Assembly: GCF_003946505.1 (NCBI RefSeq)
Contig: NZ_RHON01000008.1
Location: forward strand, 1-64,000
Source: Companilactobacillus mishanensis
GTDB taxonomy: Bacteria; Bacillota; Bacilli; Lactobacillales; Lactobacillaceae
Direction of reading: 5' to 3'
DNA: 64,000 bases
Part shown: positions 17,021-25,897 of the stretch, in pieces
Position numbering within the stretch: position 1 is the stretch's first letter
How the letters are laid out: every line of letters starts with the position of its first letter
Notes under the pieces: model-generated
The model's database searches: none
What the model was told of the DNA's origin: nothing
What the model saw: the letters and a program-made list of their open reading frames with translations, nothing else
Position numbers and translations under genes: made by a program

Positions 17021-17057
17021 AAAAGAAGCTAAATCCGATGAGGATTTAGCTTCTTTT
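17021..17057. terminator. Bidirectional terminator between the MetE-like operon and lysR
   Basis: AAAAGAAGCTAAATCC stem with a GATGA loop and its complement, A-run before and T-run after. It serves convergent transcription. Confidence 0.9.
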
Positions 17058-17966
17058 AGTGTTGCCTTGAATAGTTTGTTTATCTGGATCGATATGGAAT
17101 TCTTGTTGAGAAATTTTCAGAAAAGCAATCATTTCGGGGGTATTATTTTTTATTGCTCGATGAGCCATGATCAAGTCTGTTTTCAGTAAGGATTTGGATA
17201 TAGGGATGGCAGATTTTGAATTAGGTTGTGGTGGCAAAATAGCATAACCAACACCTTTGTTAGCAAGTGATATGGCAGTGTTGATATTTTTTACTTCTAT
17301 TATATGTCTCGGTTCTAGTTTATTTACTGAAAGGAAGTTTTTAATTATCTCACCAAAAACCATTTCTTCACTAATTGAGATGAAGTTCTGTTGATTCAAA
17401 ATTAGGAGTTGGGACGCATCAGTTATTTCTTCTGGGAATGAAGTATCAATTTGAGGTGTATATAATGACAGCTGATTCTCAGACATTTTACGATAAACGA
17501 ATTGATTATTCATTGGTGGATTAAAACCAATATAGACGTCGATTTGATTCTCGATAACAGCTTTTTCAATCTGCTTAGAAGGAAGTTCAGTAATGTTCAA
17601 TTGATAATTAGGATACTGCTTGATGAATTCTGGGACGATCATAGGTAAAATTTCTTCGCCTAAACTTTCGGAAATACCGATAGAAATTTGCCCGGCTTGG
17701 GATTGTGCAATTTCTCTCATTTTGGTGTCTAATTTTGAAAATTGAGTATCAATCGAATTCAATCCTTCAAGGTATATTTGTCCGGCGTAACTTAATTGAA
17801 TATGTTTTGAACCACGGTCCAATAGGGCAATATCTAATTCGTCTTCAGCCTCTTTGATGATTTTACTCACGTAAGGCTGTGATATGTAAAGGCTTTGGGC
17901 AGTTTCAGTTATACTTCCAGATTTTTTGATACCTGATAGGATGTCCTTTATTTTATAGTTGATCAA
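17046..17966 (-). CDS. LysR-family transcriptional regulator
   Basis: A LysR-type regulator of about 306 residues: N-terminal winged helix-turn-helix (ITETAQSLYISQPYVSKIIKEAEDELDIALLDRG), linker helix and a substrate-binding co-inducer domain (GQISIGISESLGEEILPMIVPEF). The start is uncertain. A TTG at 17966 has GGAGG 8 nt upstream and gives the family's usual N-terminal length; ATG codons at 17981 or 18017 would add residues across that SD. It is divergent from the old-yellow-enzyme gene across about 100 bp, the classical layout of a LysR with its target, so it may control 18118 and perhaps the adjacent MetE-like operon (inference). Confidence 0.85.
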   Translation of the reverse strand: MINYKIKDILSGIKKSGSITETAQSLYISQPYVSKIIKEAEDELDIALLDRGSKHIQLSYAGQIYLEGLNSIDTQFSKLDTKMREIAQSQAGQISIGISESLGEEILPMIVPEFIKQYPNYQLNITELPSKQIEKAVIENQIDVYIGFNPPMNNQFVYRKMSENQLSLYTPQIDTSFPEEITDASQLLILNQQNFISISEEMVFGEIIKNFLSVNKLEPRHIIEVKNINTAISLANKGVGYAILPPQPNSKSAIPISKSLLKTDLIMAHRAIKNNTPEMIAFLKISQQEFHIDPDKQTIQGNTKRS

Positions 17967-18117
17967 TAATTGTACCTCCATTTTCTTCATAACTGTGAGT
18001 AATATTTTTATAATCATTAGGAATTTTTAATTGTGAATTTGTGAACTATAATGAATTTGTAAGTTAAATAAATAACTCGTTAGGTTCATTTTAGGATAGG
18101 AAGGGTGCGTTAACAAT

Positions 18118-19299
18118 ATGTCAGAAAAATATAGTTTTCTAAAACCATATACATTTAAGAATGGTGTAACTGTTAAAAATAGAGTCGTAATTCCACCAAT
18201 GACCGAAGTATCAGCTTTTGAGGATGGATTCATTAGCGATAATGAACTTGCTTACTTCAAATTAAGAACTGGTGGTGTGGGGATGTTTATCTCTCCAGTT
18301 GCCAATGTTAACAATGAAGGTAAGGGATTCGAGGGTGAACTTTCAATTGCTGACGACAAGTATTTACCAGGCTTGAAGAAGATGGCAGCAACGATGAAGG
18401 AAAATGGTACTAAAGCCATTCTACAAATCTTCTCAGCCGGTCGTATGTCCAACTCGACTGTTTTACGTGGTACACAAACTGTTAGTGCAAGTGCAGTCGC
18501 AGCTGAACGTCCAAATGCTGAAACACCACGTGCTTTGACCGAAGCTGAAGTTGATCAAACAATCGTCGACTTTGGTGAAGCAACTCGTCGTGCCATTGAA
18601 GCAGGATTTGACGGTGTTGAATTACATGGTGCCAATACTTACTTGTTACAACAATTCTTCTCACCACATTCAAACCGCAGAACAGACAAATGGGGTGGCG
18701 ATGTTGATGACCGCATGAAATTTGGCCTAGCTGTAATCAAGAGTGTACATGATGCTGTTGAGAAATACGCTGACAAATCATTTATTGTTGGTTATAGAAT
18801 TTCTCCTGAAGAGATCGAGAATCCTGGTATCAGAATTGCCGATACTTTGAAATTCATTGATGTTTTAGCTGATCAACCAATCGATTACTTACACATTTCA
18901 ATGGGATATGTTTGGAGAACTTCATTAAATGACAAATCTGATAAGGAACCTCTTATCGAAAAAATCAAGAAACAAGTTAATGGTCGTCTACCATTGATTT
19001 CTGTAGGTTCTGTTGAGACTCCTGAAGAGGCCGCTAAAGTTACTGATGATGGTATCGATTTCGTTGCCATTGGACGTGAGTTGCTTCGTGAACCTAACTG
19101 GGTCCAAAAGGTTGAAAATGATGATGAGGATAGTATTAGATATACTATTTCGTTATCTGATTTGGATGAGTTGGAGATTACTCCTTCGATGTGGGACTTC
19201 TTGATGGTTCGTTTGCAGGCTGCTATGCATGTTTCTAATCAACCTGATTATGATCCCAACTTGTATGTTGATAAGTTAGCTCCACATGAGGGTGCCTAA
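18118..19299 (+). CDS. Old yellow enzyme family NADH:flavin oxidoreductase
   Basis: A 393-residue FMN-dependent TIM-barrel oxidoreductase: KNRVVIPPMTEVSAFEDG at the FMN site, GVELHGANTYLLQQFFSPHSNRRTDKWGG with the substrate-binding His and Asn, and VGSVETPEEAAK plus FVAIGRELLREPNW at the phosphate-binding end. No 4Fe-4S domain follows, so it is the short form that reduces activated alkenes, quinones or nitro compounds. AGGAAGG precedes the ATG. Divergent from lysR. Downstream lies the fold-back repeat copy 2. Confidence 0.9.
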   Translation: MSEKYSFLKPYTFKNGVTVKNRVVIPPMTEVSAFEDGFISDNELAYFKLRTGGVGMFISPVANVNNEGKGFEGELSIADDKYLPGLKKMAATMKENGTKAILQIFSAGRMSNSTVLRGTQTVSASAVAAERPNAETPRALTEAEVDQTIVDFGEATRRAIEAGFDGVELHGANTYLLQQFFSPHSNRRTDKWGGDVDDRMKFGLAVIKSVHDAVEKYADKSFIVGYRISPEEIENPGIRIADTLKFIDVLADQPIDYLHISMGYVWRTSLNDKSDKEPLIEKIKKQVNGRLPLISVGSVETPEEAAKVTDDGIDFVAIGRELLREPNWVQKVENDDEDSIRYTISLSDLDELEITPSMWDFLMVRLQAAMHVSNQPDYDPNLYVDKLAPHEGA

Positions 19300-19322
19300 G
19301 CGGTGTGTTCACTGCCGATTCC

Positions 19323-19473
19323 GAAAGGAAAACGATTTTTCGGGCCGTGACGAGGTGGACATCACTTTGAACTAATTGCAAAAGTCGCAATCATTTCAAA
19401 GCTGAGTCTTCCTCTTTGTGTACTTCGTACACAAAGAGGAACTTCACCTCTTGGCCCAAATCGTTTTCCTTTC
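19323..19473. repeat. Interspersed fold-back repeat, copy 2 (inverted relative to copy 1)
   Basis: 151 bp closed by an outer stem of about 16 bp (19323-19338 with 19458-19473). Inside, 19409-19441 forms a perfect 15-bp hairpin around GTAC-TTC-GTAC, and a second hairpin matches copy 1 (5986-6022) almost base for base on the opposite strand. It lies immediately after a stop codon and carries no reading frame of note. The gap 19300-19593 otherwise contains only the terminator that follows. Confidence 0.75.
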
Positions 19474-19540
19474 TACATCTGAACAAAACATTCAACATGT
19501 ATTTTGTTTTTGGGGACGTTGTTTTGAAATTTGTTAAATA

Positions 19541-19584
19541 TTAAAGATGGTGCAAACACTATACTTGTTTGTACCATCTTTTGT
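19541..19584. terminator. Bidirectional terminator
   Basis: AAAGATGGTGCAAAC pairs with GTTTGTACCATCTTT around a short loop, with flanking A and T runs, between the old yellow enzyme gene (+) and the hydrolase (-). Confidence 0.7.
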
Positions 19585-19593
19585 TTACCTTTT

Positions 19594-20304
19594 TTATTTC
19601 ACTTTGTTTTTCAGCCAATTTATTATAAGCTTCGCAACTTTGTTCTGTTGTTGCTTATTGGAAATATTGGCTTTATTATCACCTTTTTGTTTGCCATAGC
19701 TTCCGAATCCGGCGTGATTTCCGCCTTTTATTTCTTCGAAATCTGTTGTTTTTGGTAAGTGTTTTTTGGAAGTTTTATAATTCTTTTGGTCCAACACTCC
19801 GTCTTTTGTTCCAGTGATCGATAGGACTGGGGCTGATGAGTGTCTTAGATTTCCTTTTTTCTCGGGATAACTGGCTAAGAAGAATACTCCTTTTAGATGT
19901 TTTGTGTTGTTATGTGCGTATCTGGCTGCCATGGTTCCTCCTAGGGAGTGGCCACCGATTATGTAGTCTTTATTGTTTTGAACCTTTTTGGCTGCGTTGG
20001 CGTTTAGTACTGCCATGTCTAGTGGAAATCTTACTATGTATACTGAGTAGCCTGCATGGGCTATTTGTTTTGCCCAGATGCTATAACTTTTTGGTTCCAC
20101 TAGAGCCCCTGGATAGAATATTATTCTTGGTTTTGTTGGATTCCCTTTAAATTCGGTAGTGCTTCCTATCATTGTGCTGGTTTTTGCAGCATTTATTGCT
20201 GACGTTGAAGGTTGATATTCTTTACTTTTTACTATTCCGAATGTTATGCCTATAAGGATGATTACGATCAATATCGAAATTATCCATTTGGTTGTTTTCT
20301 TCAT
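19594..20304 (-). CDS. Membrane-anchored alpha/beta hydrolase
   Basis: A 236-residue protein with an N-terminal transmembrane anchor (residues about 8-26, WIISILIVIILIGITFGIV) and an extracytoplasmic alpha/beta-hydrolase domain. The nucleophile elbow is GGHSLGG. An acid is likely in GTKDGV and the catalytic His in GGNHAGFG. The FYPGALVEPKSYS segment matches the DUF3887/Abhydrolase_5 group common in lactobacilli. Start: the ATG at 20304 is preferred because GGAGG lies 6 nt upstream; an earlier in-frame ATG contains that SD. Substrate unknown. Confidence 0.8.
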   Translation of the reverse strand: MKKTTKWIISILIVIILIGITFGIVKSKEYQPSTSAINAAKTSTMIGSTTEFKGNPTKPRIIFYPGALVEPKSYSIWAKQIAHAGYSVYIVRFPLDMAVLNANAAKKVQNNKDYIIGGHSLGGTMAARYAHNNTKHLKGVFFLASYPEKKGNLRHSSAPVLSITGTKDGVLDQKNYKTSKKHLPKTTDFEEIKGGNHAGFGSYGKQKGDNKANISNKQQQNKVAKLIINWLKNKVK

Positions 20305-20412
20305 ATTTTCCTCCATAATCGTTATTAATAGTTTACTACAATTATTTTTGTATAATTATGGACTCGGATACATCAAGGTTTTATGCTTTAAATATAGAAA
20401 AGAGGTCGTTTG

Positions 20413-21366
20413 ATGAAACAAATTAAAATGGGTAACTCTAATTGGAAAGCTTCTGCTGTTGCTTTGGGTATCATGCGTATGGAGGCTCTTTCTGTTCCTG
20501 ATGCCGTTAAAACTATTGAAGCTGCATATGACAGTGGTATCAACTACATAGATTCTGCTGATATTTATGGAATGGGTAATTCTGAAACTGTCTTTGGTAA
20601 AGCTCTTAAGGAATCCGGAATTTCACGTGATAAACTATTTATTCAATCCAAAGGTGGAATTGTTTTCGATAAAGAAAGAAGTCACGGTAGTTTTGTTTTT
20701 GGAAAGCGATACGATTTCTCGAAAGATCATTTGATAGATGCCGTTGATGGAATCTTGGAAAGAATGCAAGTTGATTATTTGGACTCGTTCTTACTACATC
20801 GTCCAGATCCATTGATGGAACCTGAGGAAGTTGCTGCAGCATTTGATGAATTACAAACTGCTGGTAAGGTACGTCACTTTGGTGTTTCAAATTTTAATAC
20901 TCAACAGTTTATGTTAATGCAAGAAGCAGTTGACCAAAAACTATTGATCAATCAATTACAATTTAGCATTATGCATACAGGCATGGTCGATTCTGGTATT
21001 CATGCCAATATGACCGATCCACGTTCAATCGATCATGATGGTGGAATCTTGGAATTCTCAAGAAGAAAGGGAATAACAATCCAAACATGGTCACCATTCC
21101 AATACGGGATGTTTGAAGGAACATTTATTGGAAATGATAAATTCCCAGAATTAAATAAGAAGCTGCAAGAATTGGCAGATAAATATAAGGTAAGTAAAAA
21201 TGCTATAGCAACAGCTTGGATATTAAGACATCCAGCAAAGATGCAAGTTGTCATTGGAACAATGAATTCAGAGCATATTAAAGATAGTGCTGATGGATCA
21301 AATGTCGAGTTGACTAAACAAGAGTGGTACGATGTTTACTTTTCTGCCGGAAATGATTTACCATAA
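20413..21366 (+). CDS. Aldo/keto reductase
   Basis: A 317-residue NADPH-dependent aldo/keto reductase (YdhF-like). The catalytic tetrad is readable: Asp in YIDSADIYGMGNSE (with the catalytic Tyr), Lys in FIQSKGGI and His in LDSFLLHRPDPLM. Cofactor end in WILRHPAKMQVVIGTMN. AGAGG lies before the ATG at 20413; a TTG three bases earlier is ignored. A promoter-like TATAAT lies about 60 bp upstream. Monocistronic, ending in a terminator. Confidence 0.9.
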   Translation: MKQIKMGNSNWKASAVALGIMRMEALSVPDAVKTIEAAYDSGINYIDSADIYGMGNSETVFGKALKESGISRDKLFIQSKGGIVFDKERSHGSFVFGKRYDFSKDHLIDAVDGILERMQVDYLDSFLLHRPDPLMEPEEVAAAFDELQTAGKVRHFGVSNFNTQQFMLMQEAVDQKLLINQLQFSIMHTGMVDSGIHANMTDPRSIDHDGGILEFSRRKGITIQTWSPFQYGMFEGTFIGNDKFPELNKKLQELADKYKVSKNAIATAWILRHPAKMQVVIGTMNSEHIKDSADGSNVELTKQEWYDVYFSAGNDLP

Positions 21367-21377
21367 CATCAAAAAAA

Positions 21378-21411
21378 CGCCTAATCTTAATAGGATTAGA
21401 CGATTTTTTTT
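21378..21411 (+). terminator. Intrinsic terminator after the aldo/keto reductase
   Basis: CGCCTAATC pairs with GATTAGACG, followed by eight T. Confidence 0.85.
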
Positions 21412-21528
21412 GTTTCAATTATAACTATTTTTAAATTCCATGAATAACGTTTGAATTTATTGTTATAATAATTTTTATGTAAATGACGGGGACATAATGA
21501 ATAAAATCAAATGGGAAAATAGAATAAA

Positions 21529-22164
21529 ATGATGCTTTTTAGAAACTTCATATTTGAGTATGAGAACGAAAGATTAATGTATGATTCCAAAAATAATTCT
21601 TTTTCTTTGTACAAGAAGCCTGAGAAATTGAGTTTAATGGCAGCTTTAGTGATAGTTGTCTGTGGAGCACTTAGCTCATCGCCTCTGTTGTTATCGTCAT
21701 TTTCTAAGGAAATAGAAAGCGCAAGCACACGAATGGAACCTCTTATTAACAGAGCTGATATAGTAACCAACTTGATTATTGCAGTGGGCATGACAATTAT
21801 TTCAACTATACTAATGCAATTGTATATGGAGCGGACACTTGAAAGAGCTGGTAAAATACGTGATATTACTGATAAAGCAGAGTTGCATAAAATTTTGGTT
21901 GCTATGGAAAAGGAATACGGAATTGATTATGACTTGAAAAAAAATCATAATCCGTTTGTGCACGTTAAAAGGGAAGCATACATCGTTTTTCCTATTGCAT
22001 ACATAGTTTTAATATGGGCGCTTGTACTTTTCTTAAAGTCAGAAGTATTCATTCAAGTTCTAATAATGTTGCCATTTTACTTTATTGTTTGGATTTTGGT
22101 TGTCTGGGCTAATATAAATTTACTATACAAAATGAAAGTATTAAAAATTAATGGTATGTATTGA
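21529..22164 (+). CDS. Unknown integral membrane protein
   Basis: A 211-residue protein not assigned to a family. The N-terminal 35 residues are charged and hydrophilic, followed by four hydrophobic segments in two pairs (about residues 35-52, 80-98, 147-165 and 170-190). Between the pairs lies a cytoplasmic-looking charged region (MERTLERAGKIRDITDKAELHKILVAMEKEYGIDYDL). Codon use looks like its neighbours. A GGG-rich weak SD lies upstream. It is bounded by terminators, so it is transcribed alone. No function proposed. Confidence 0.65.
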   Translation: MMLFRNFIFEYENERLMYDSKNNSFSLYKKPEKLSLMAALVIVVCGALSSSPLLLSSFSKEIESASTRMEPLINRADIVTNLIIAVGMTIISTILMQLYMERTLERAGKIRDITDKAELHKILVAMEKEYGIDYDLKKNHNPFVHVKREAYIVFPIAYIVLIWALVLFLKSEVFIQVLIMLPFYFIVWILVVWANINLLYKMKVLKINGMY

Positions 22165-22170
22165 AACACG

Positions 22171-22214
22171 AAAAAAGTGAGCTTGAAGATAAAACTTCAA
22201 ACCCACTTTTTTTA
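22171..22214. terminator. Bidirectional terminator
   Basis: Stem with AAAAGTG and TTGAAG segments pairing to CTTCAA and CACTTTT, A-run and T-run at the ends, between convergent genes. Confidence 0.8.
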
Positions 22215-22829
22215 TTCTTTCTTCAATCCATTTTGTAGTGATTCAATTCCTTCTGACACGATAAAATAAACTAAGACTAATGCTGCGACAGAGTCGACCC
22301 ACCAGAGGTTGAACAAGGCGGTCAATAATGAACCGATCAAGACGGTCCCAGCCATGTATGCGCAAGTTATATTACACATGCCGTCCTCTACTAAAGCATC
22401 TGAGTGCATTGCCTTACCAATATGTCGTTTGCGAACAGCTAAAATTGGCATTAAGACGACGGATGCAATGGCGATGGAAATCCCCGAAACACTAGTATCT
22501 GCTGCTGTATGAGCAAATAAGTTAAATAATGATACAAATGTTACGTATATCCCTAATAGTATAAGAATAGTTCCCACAATTAGGGATGATTTTTTTTCGG
22601 CATGAATAATTTCCGCAGATGGGGCGCCGTTGGCTTCTTTTCTCAGTCGCCAAATCAAAGTACTTCCAGAGATTATTTCAAGAAAACTGTCTAATCCGAA
22701 AGCAATCAGCAATATGGAACCCGCAGCAAGACCAGATGAGAATCCGACCGCAAATTCGAATATCATCCAAGCGAGCGAAAAGTATTCTGTGGTTAATCCT
22801 TGTTTAGTTAATTCTGTATTATTCACCAT
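22212..22829 (-). CDS. Cation diffusion facilitator-type metal efflux protein
   Basis: A 205-residue membrane protein with about six hydrophobic segments. FGLDSFLEIISG in TM2 and SDALVEDGMCNITC and WWVDSVAALVL in later segments are CDF-like metal-site patterns. There is almost no C-terminal cytoplasmic domain, so it is a short CDF. The ATG at 22829 is preferred (GCGAGG upstream); it overlaps the end of the upstream CzrA-type regulator by 11 bp. The pair resembles staphylococcal czrA-czrB (Zn/Co efflux). Confidence 0.8.
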   Translation of the reverse strand: MVNNTELTKQGLTTEYFSLAWMIFEFAVGFSSGLAAGSILLIAFGLDSFLEIISGSTLIWRLRKEANGAPSAEIIHAEKKSSLIVGTILILLGIYVTFVSLFNLFAHTAADTSVSGISIAIASVVLMPILAVRKRHIGKAMHSDALVEDGMCNITCAYMAGTVLIGSLLTALFNLWWVDSVAALVLVYFIVSEGIESLQNGLKKE

Positions 22830-23142
22830 GTTTTTTACCTCGCAATACGTGATCAGCATGCTCAAGTGTCTCGTTGATAACATCAAGAATGTGCGGATCA
22901 TCTAGCTGATAATAATTTGATTTTCCTTCTCGAGTAGCACTAACAAGTTGGTATTCGCGGAGTAAGGCCAATTGATGGGATACCGCTGACTGCTCCAGGT
23001 CGAGCACATTTGTTAATTCACTAACACTCATCTTTTTCTGTTCCAGAAGGTTGAGCATTTGAAATCTGACTGGATTTGATAGCATCTTCATTATTTTTTC
23101 GGATTCATCCAATAATTTAGAATCAATCATTTTGAGAGCCAT
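22819..23142 (-). CDS. czrA: ArsR/SmtB-family metal sensor, CzrA-like
   Basis: A 107-residue winged-helix repressor: LSNPVRFQMLNLLEQKKMSV, then the DNA-recognition helix in LEQSAVSHQLALLREYQLV, and a wing. The last helix reads LDDPHILDVINETLEHADH, matching the alpha-5 Zn/Co site of CzrA (Asp-x-His and His-x-x-His). The alpha-3 CxC site of ArsR is absent, so zinc or cobalt sensing is favoured. It is the first gene of a two-gene operon with the CDF exporter, which it presumably represses until metal binds. Confidence 0.85.
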   Translation of the reverse strand: MALKMIDSKLLDESEKIMKMLSNPVRFQMLNLLEQKKMSVSELTNVLDLEQSAVSHQLALLREYQLVSATREGKSNYYQLDDPHILDVINETLEHADHVLRGKKHGE

Positions 23143-23175
23143 TATATGTTCTGCCTTTCATATGTAATATATTTC

Positions 23176-23195
23176 ATATGAATAATTTAACATAT
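23176..23195. promoter_or_regulatory. Candidate CzrA operator
   Basis: Imperfect palindrome beginning ATATG and ending CATAT, 34-53 bp upstream of the czrA-like start, next to two direct TTCATATG repeats. Position and AT-rich dyad symmetry suit an ArsR-family operator. Inferred. Confidence 0.35.
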
Positions 23196-23244
23196 ATAAA
23201 CAATAAAGCAAGTTTAAGTTATCATTAATAAGAGAGGTAATCAT

Positions 23245-23661
23245 ATGAAAATATACTTTTCTGGATCTATACGTGGTGGGCGAGAAAACGTTGAGATATA
23301 TCGGGAACTCATAGAGTATTTAAATCAAAATAATGAAGTTTTAACCAAGCATATTGGGGACAAAGATTTATCAGTTGATGGACAAACAGAATTAAGTGAT
23401 GCTGAGATTCGTAAAAGAGATATTGATTGGATGAAGGAAGCTGACTTAGTAATTGCTGAAACATCGAATCCAAGTTTGGGAGTAGGTTATGAATTAGCCT
23501 ATGCAGAAAAAATAAATAAGCCAGTTTTGATTTTACATAATAAGCGAACTAAATTATCGGCGATGATAAATGGTACAGAATATTTTAAAGACATAAATTA
23601 TTATTCTAGTATCGAAGAAGCACGACATATTTTGGGTGAAAAAGTACAAAATTATTTATAA
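23245..23661 (+). CDS. Nucleoside 2-deoxyribosyltransferase-like protein (DNPH1/Rcl type)
   Basis: A 138-residue Rossmann-like protein starting KIYFSGSIRGG (nucleotide-binding loop), with DIDWMKEADLVIAETSNPSLGVGYELAYAEK containing the expected Asp and the catalytic Glu in GVGYELAYA. The pattern fits deoxynucleoside-monophosphate N-glycosidase/NDT proteins, which cleave or transfer the base of deoxynucleotides. AGAGG lies upstream of the ATG. Divergent from the czrA-like operon and followed by a terminator. A nucleotide-sanitising role is likely; the exact substrate is not determinable. Confidence 0.8.
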   Translation: MKIYFSGSIRGGRENVEIYRELIEYLNQNNEVLTKHIGDKDLSVDGQTELSDAEIRKRDIDWMKEADLVIAETSNPSLGVGYELAYAEKINKPVLILHNKRTKLSAMINGTEYFKDINYYSSIEEARHILGEKVQNYL

Positions 23662-23815
23662 TATTCCTGGAATAAAAACGCATCAAAAAAATATTTAAAA
23701 AGTTCAAAGATTGAGAAATCATTCACAAACTTTATTGAAAGGTTATTTTGATTAAATAATATATCATCGTTTTAATGTTTTGCTAATTAAATGTGTGAAC
23801 AACTAATAATTAGAT

Positions 23816-23864
23816 AGTGGTCACTATAATGCTGATATTACAGCTTATAGCACCACTTTTTTTA
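23816..23864 (+). terminator. Intrinsic terminator
   Basis: Long interrupted stem (AGTGGT, TATAA and GCTG against CAGC, TTATA and ACCACT) followed by seven T. The rest of the 23662-24076 gap is AT-rich with only the cre box below. Confidence 0.6.
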
Positions 23865-24030
23865 TTTGATCAATCTGATTATTAGCTGATTAATCAAAAT
23901 TATTCATAGAAAGCTTTAATCAAAATAAAGATAAGTATCATTTGTTAAATGAATAGAAAAAAATAAAAGTACGTTAGAAAATTCACAAAGATTTTAATTT
24001 CTTGTTTCAGATCGAATATTTTGTGGTACG

Positions 24031-24045
24031 ATGAAAGCGGTTACA
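24031..24045. promoter_or_regulatory. cre (CcpA) box upstream of the APC permease
   Basis: ATGAAAGCGGTTACA matches WTGNAANCGNWNNCW at all 15 positions and lies 32 bp before the start codon, close to where the promoter must be. Confidence 0.65.
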
Positions 24046-24076
24046 AATATATCTAAAAATCTTGGAGCGAGGTATT

Positions 24077-25432
24077 ATGCGACGAAAAGCGATTGACGAT
24101 TTAATGTGTGCAGGCAATGACAAGCCCAAAACGTTAGGATTATTCGATCTAACTATTATGGGTGTCGGAGCTATTATTGGTACAGGGATTCTTGTTTTAA
24201 CAGGAATCGTTGCAGCCACGGACGCAGGTCCGGGGGTAGTATTTTCATTCTTGATAGCTGCCCTAGCTAGTGCATTGATCGGATTATGTTATTCGGAATT
24301 AACGACCACTATCCCAAGTTCAGGTAGTGCTTACGTTTATTCATGGATAACAATGGGTGAACAGATCGCCTTTTTCTCAGGATGGACATTGCTCGGAGTC
24401 TATATTACAACGACCGCAACCGTTGCAAATGGATGGACCGGATATGTTGCATCATTTCTAAGAGAAATTGGTATAAATCTACCGCATAGTTTAACGCAGT
24501 CTCCATTTACCGGGGGATTAGTCAATTTACCAGCTGTTTTGATTGTATTATTAATAACGTTATTACTAACAAGAGGAATGAGTGAAAGTAAAGTTGTTAA
24601 TAATGTGCTCGTTTTGGTAAAAATTGGAATCATTATCTTATTTGTAATCGTTGGGGCATTTAGTGTTAAATCCTCAAATTGGAAACCATTTTTACCATAC
24701 GGAGTAAAAGGGATCTTCACAGGAGCTTCTACAGTATTCTTCTCCTTCTTAGGATTTGATGCTTTAGCAACTTCTGCCGAGGATTGCAAACACGTCCAAA
24801 AGAATTTACCGATCGCTATCATAGCTTCTCTAACGATATCCACAGTGCTTTACATTATTGTTAGTTTAGTCATGACAGGGGACGTCCAATACAATCTCCT
24901 CAATGTTCCCGAAGCAATGTCATTCGTATTGATCACCATCAAACATCCTATAGTAGCGCAAATTGTGTCTGCTGGTGCAATACTTGGTATATTGGCAGTT
25001 ATTTTAGCATTTATCTATGCATCATCTAACATTGCCATGTCAATGAGTCGTGGTGGATTCTTACCACCAATCTTTAGCAAACTGAATTCCAAAACCCAAA
25101 CACCTAACAGGTCATTATGGTTGATCGGAATTACCACAGCAGTTTGTGCAGGGTTCCTGGACATTAAGAATCTAGCAACTTTTGCTAATGTTGGATCATT
25201 ATGTATTTTCTTTATAATATCGTTAGCGGTATTACTTTTAAGAAAACAACACCCAGAGCTGAAACGTTCATTTAAAGTTCCTTTCGGTGTAGTTATTCCG
25301 ATTTTATCAGCACTAGTTTGTTTACTTCTGTTGTTTAACTTGCCAGCTTCAGCTTGGATCAAGTACATCGGTTGGTTGGCAATCGGATTAGTATTATATT
25401 TTGCTTATTCAAAATCACATGTAATTTATTAA
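24077..25432 (+). CDS. APC-family amino acid permease, cationic amino acid transporter type
   Basis: A 451-residue membrane protein with about 12 transmembrane segments. GVGAIIGTGILVLTG at the first segment is the APC substrate-binding glycine-rich motif; FFSFLGFDALATSAEDCKHVQKNLPIAI is typical of YfnA/CAT-like permeases. The ATG at 24077 has GGAG/GAGG upstream; an earlier TTG is less likely. A perfect cre box precedes it. It is the last gene before the glycine reductase operon, so amino acid supply to that pathway is conceivable. Substrate not deducible. Confidence 0.85.
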   Translation: MRRKAIDDLMCAGNDKPKTLGLFDLTIMGVGAIIGTGILVLTGIVAATDAGPGVVFSFLIAALASALIGLCYSELTTTIPSSGSAYVYSWITMGEQIAFFSGWTLLGVYITTTATVANGWTGYVASFLREIGINLPHSLTQSPFTGGLVNLPAVLIVLLITLLLTRGMSESKVVNNVLVLVKIGIIILFVIVGAFSVKSSNWKPFLPYGVKGIFTGASTVFFSFLGFDALATSAEDCKHVQKNLPIAIIASLTISTVLYIIVSLVMTGDVQYNLLNVPEAMSFVLITIKHPIVAQIVSAGAILGILAVILAFIYASSNIAMSMSRGGFLPPIFSKLNSKTQTPNRSLWLIGITTAVCAGFLDIKNLATFANVGSLCIFFIISLAVLLLRKQHPELKRSFKVPFGVVIPILSALVCLLLLFNLPASAWIKYIGWLAIGLVLYFAYSKSHVIY

Positions 25433-25805
25433 TTTTTTGCACTAATAAGTGAAAATTATCACAAATTAGGAAAAACAACGTTATTTTACATTTTGGAATG
25501 ATTCCAATATGAAAATTATACATTATGATATGTAATTTAAATTAGGGAACATATGATCAAAAATTGTGGAATAACATAAAATTAAAAATTGCTCGGATTC
25601 AAAATTTTGAAAATAGTAAAAGCTAATCTGAATAATAATTTTAGTCTTAGTCAAAAATAAGAAAATTAAGTTCTTAAAAAGATTTACATTTAAGTGACAA
25701 TTCAAAATATTTTATATTAATTCGCATTAAATGATAAAGTTCATTATTTTTAATTTTTTCATTAACATAGTGATATTCAGAAAAATAATTTCGATATTTA
25801 ATTAC

Positions 25806-25820
25806 CGAAACCGCTTGCAA
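25806..25820. promoter_or_regulatory. cre-like box upstream of the glycine reductase operon
   Basis: On the minus strand TTGCAAGCGGTTTCG matches the cre consensus at 14 of 15 positions, 70 bp before grdX. The 457-bp gap 25433-25889 is otherwise very AT-rich, with no gene other than the 9-codon frame listed separately. Confidence 0.5.
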
Positions 25821-25867
25821 GAAGCGCATTATTACGTTATATTTCAAGTGAAGGGTAAAGTGAAAAA

Positions 25868-25897
25868 ATGAACAAAGAGGTTCTGAAGAATGGCTAA
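25868..25897 (+). other. Possible 9-codon leader ORF overlapping the grdX start
   Basis: ATG at 25868 opens MNKEVLKNG and stops with a TAA that lies inside the first codons of grdX (ATG 25890). An AAGGG lies about 13 nt upstream. The overlap would couple its translation to grdX. It may equally be chance. Confidence 0.25.

Noticed and set aside
25433..25889. Glycine riboswitch upstream of the grd operon.
   Set aside because: No conserved glycine aptamer cores or tandem arrangement visible; the region is extremely AT-rich.
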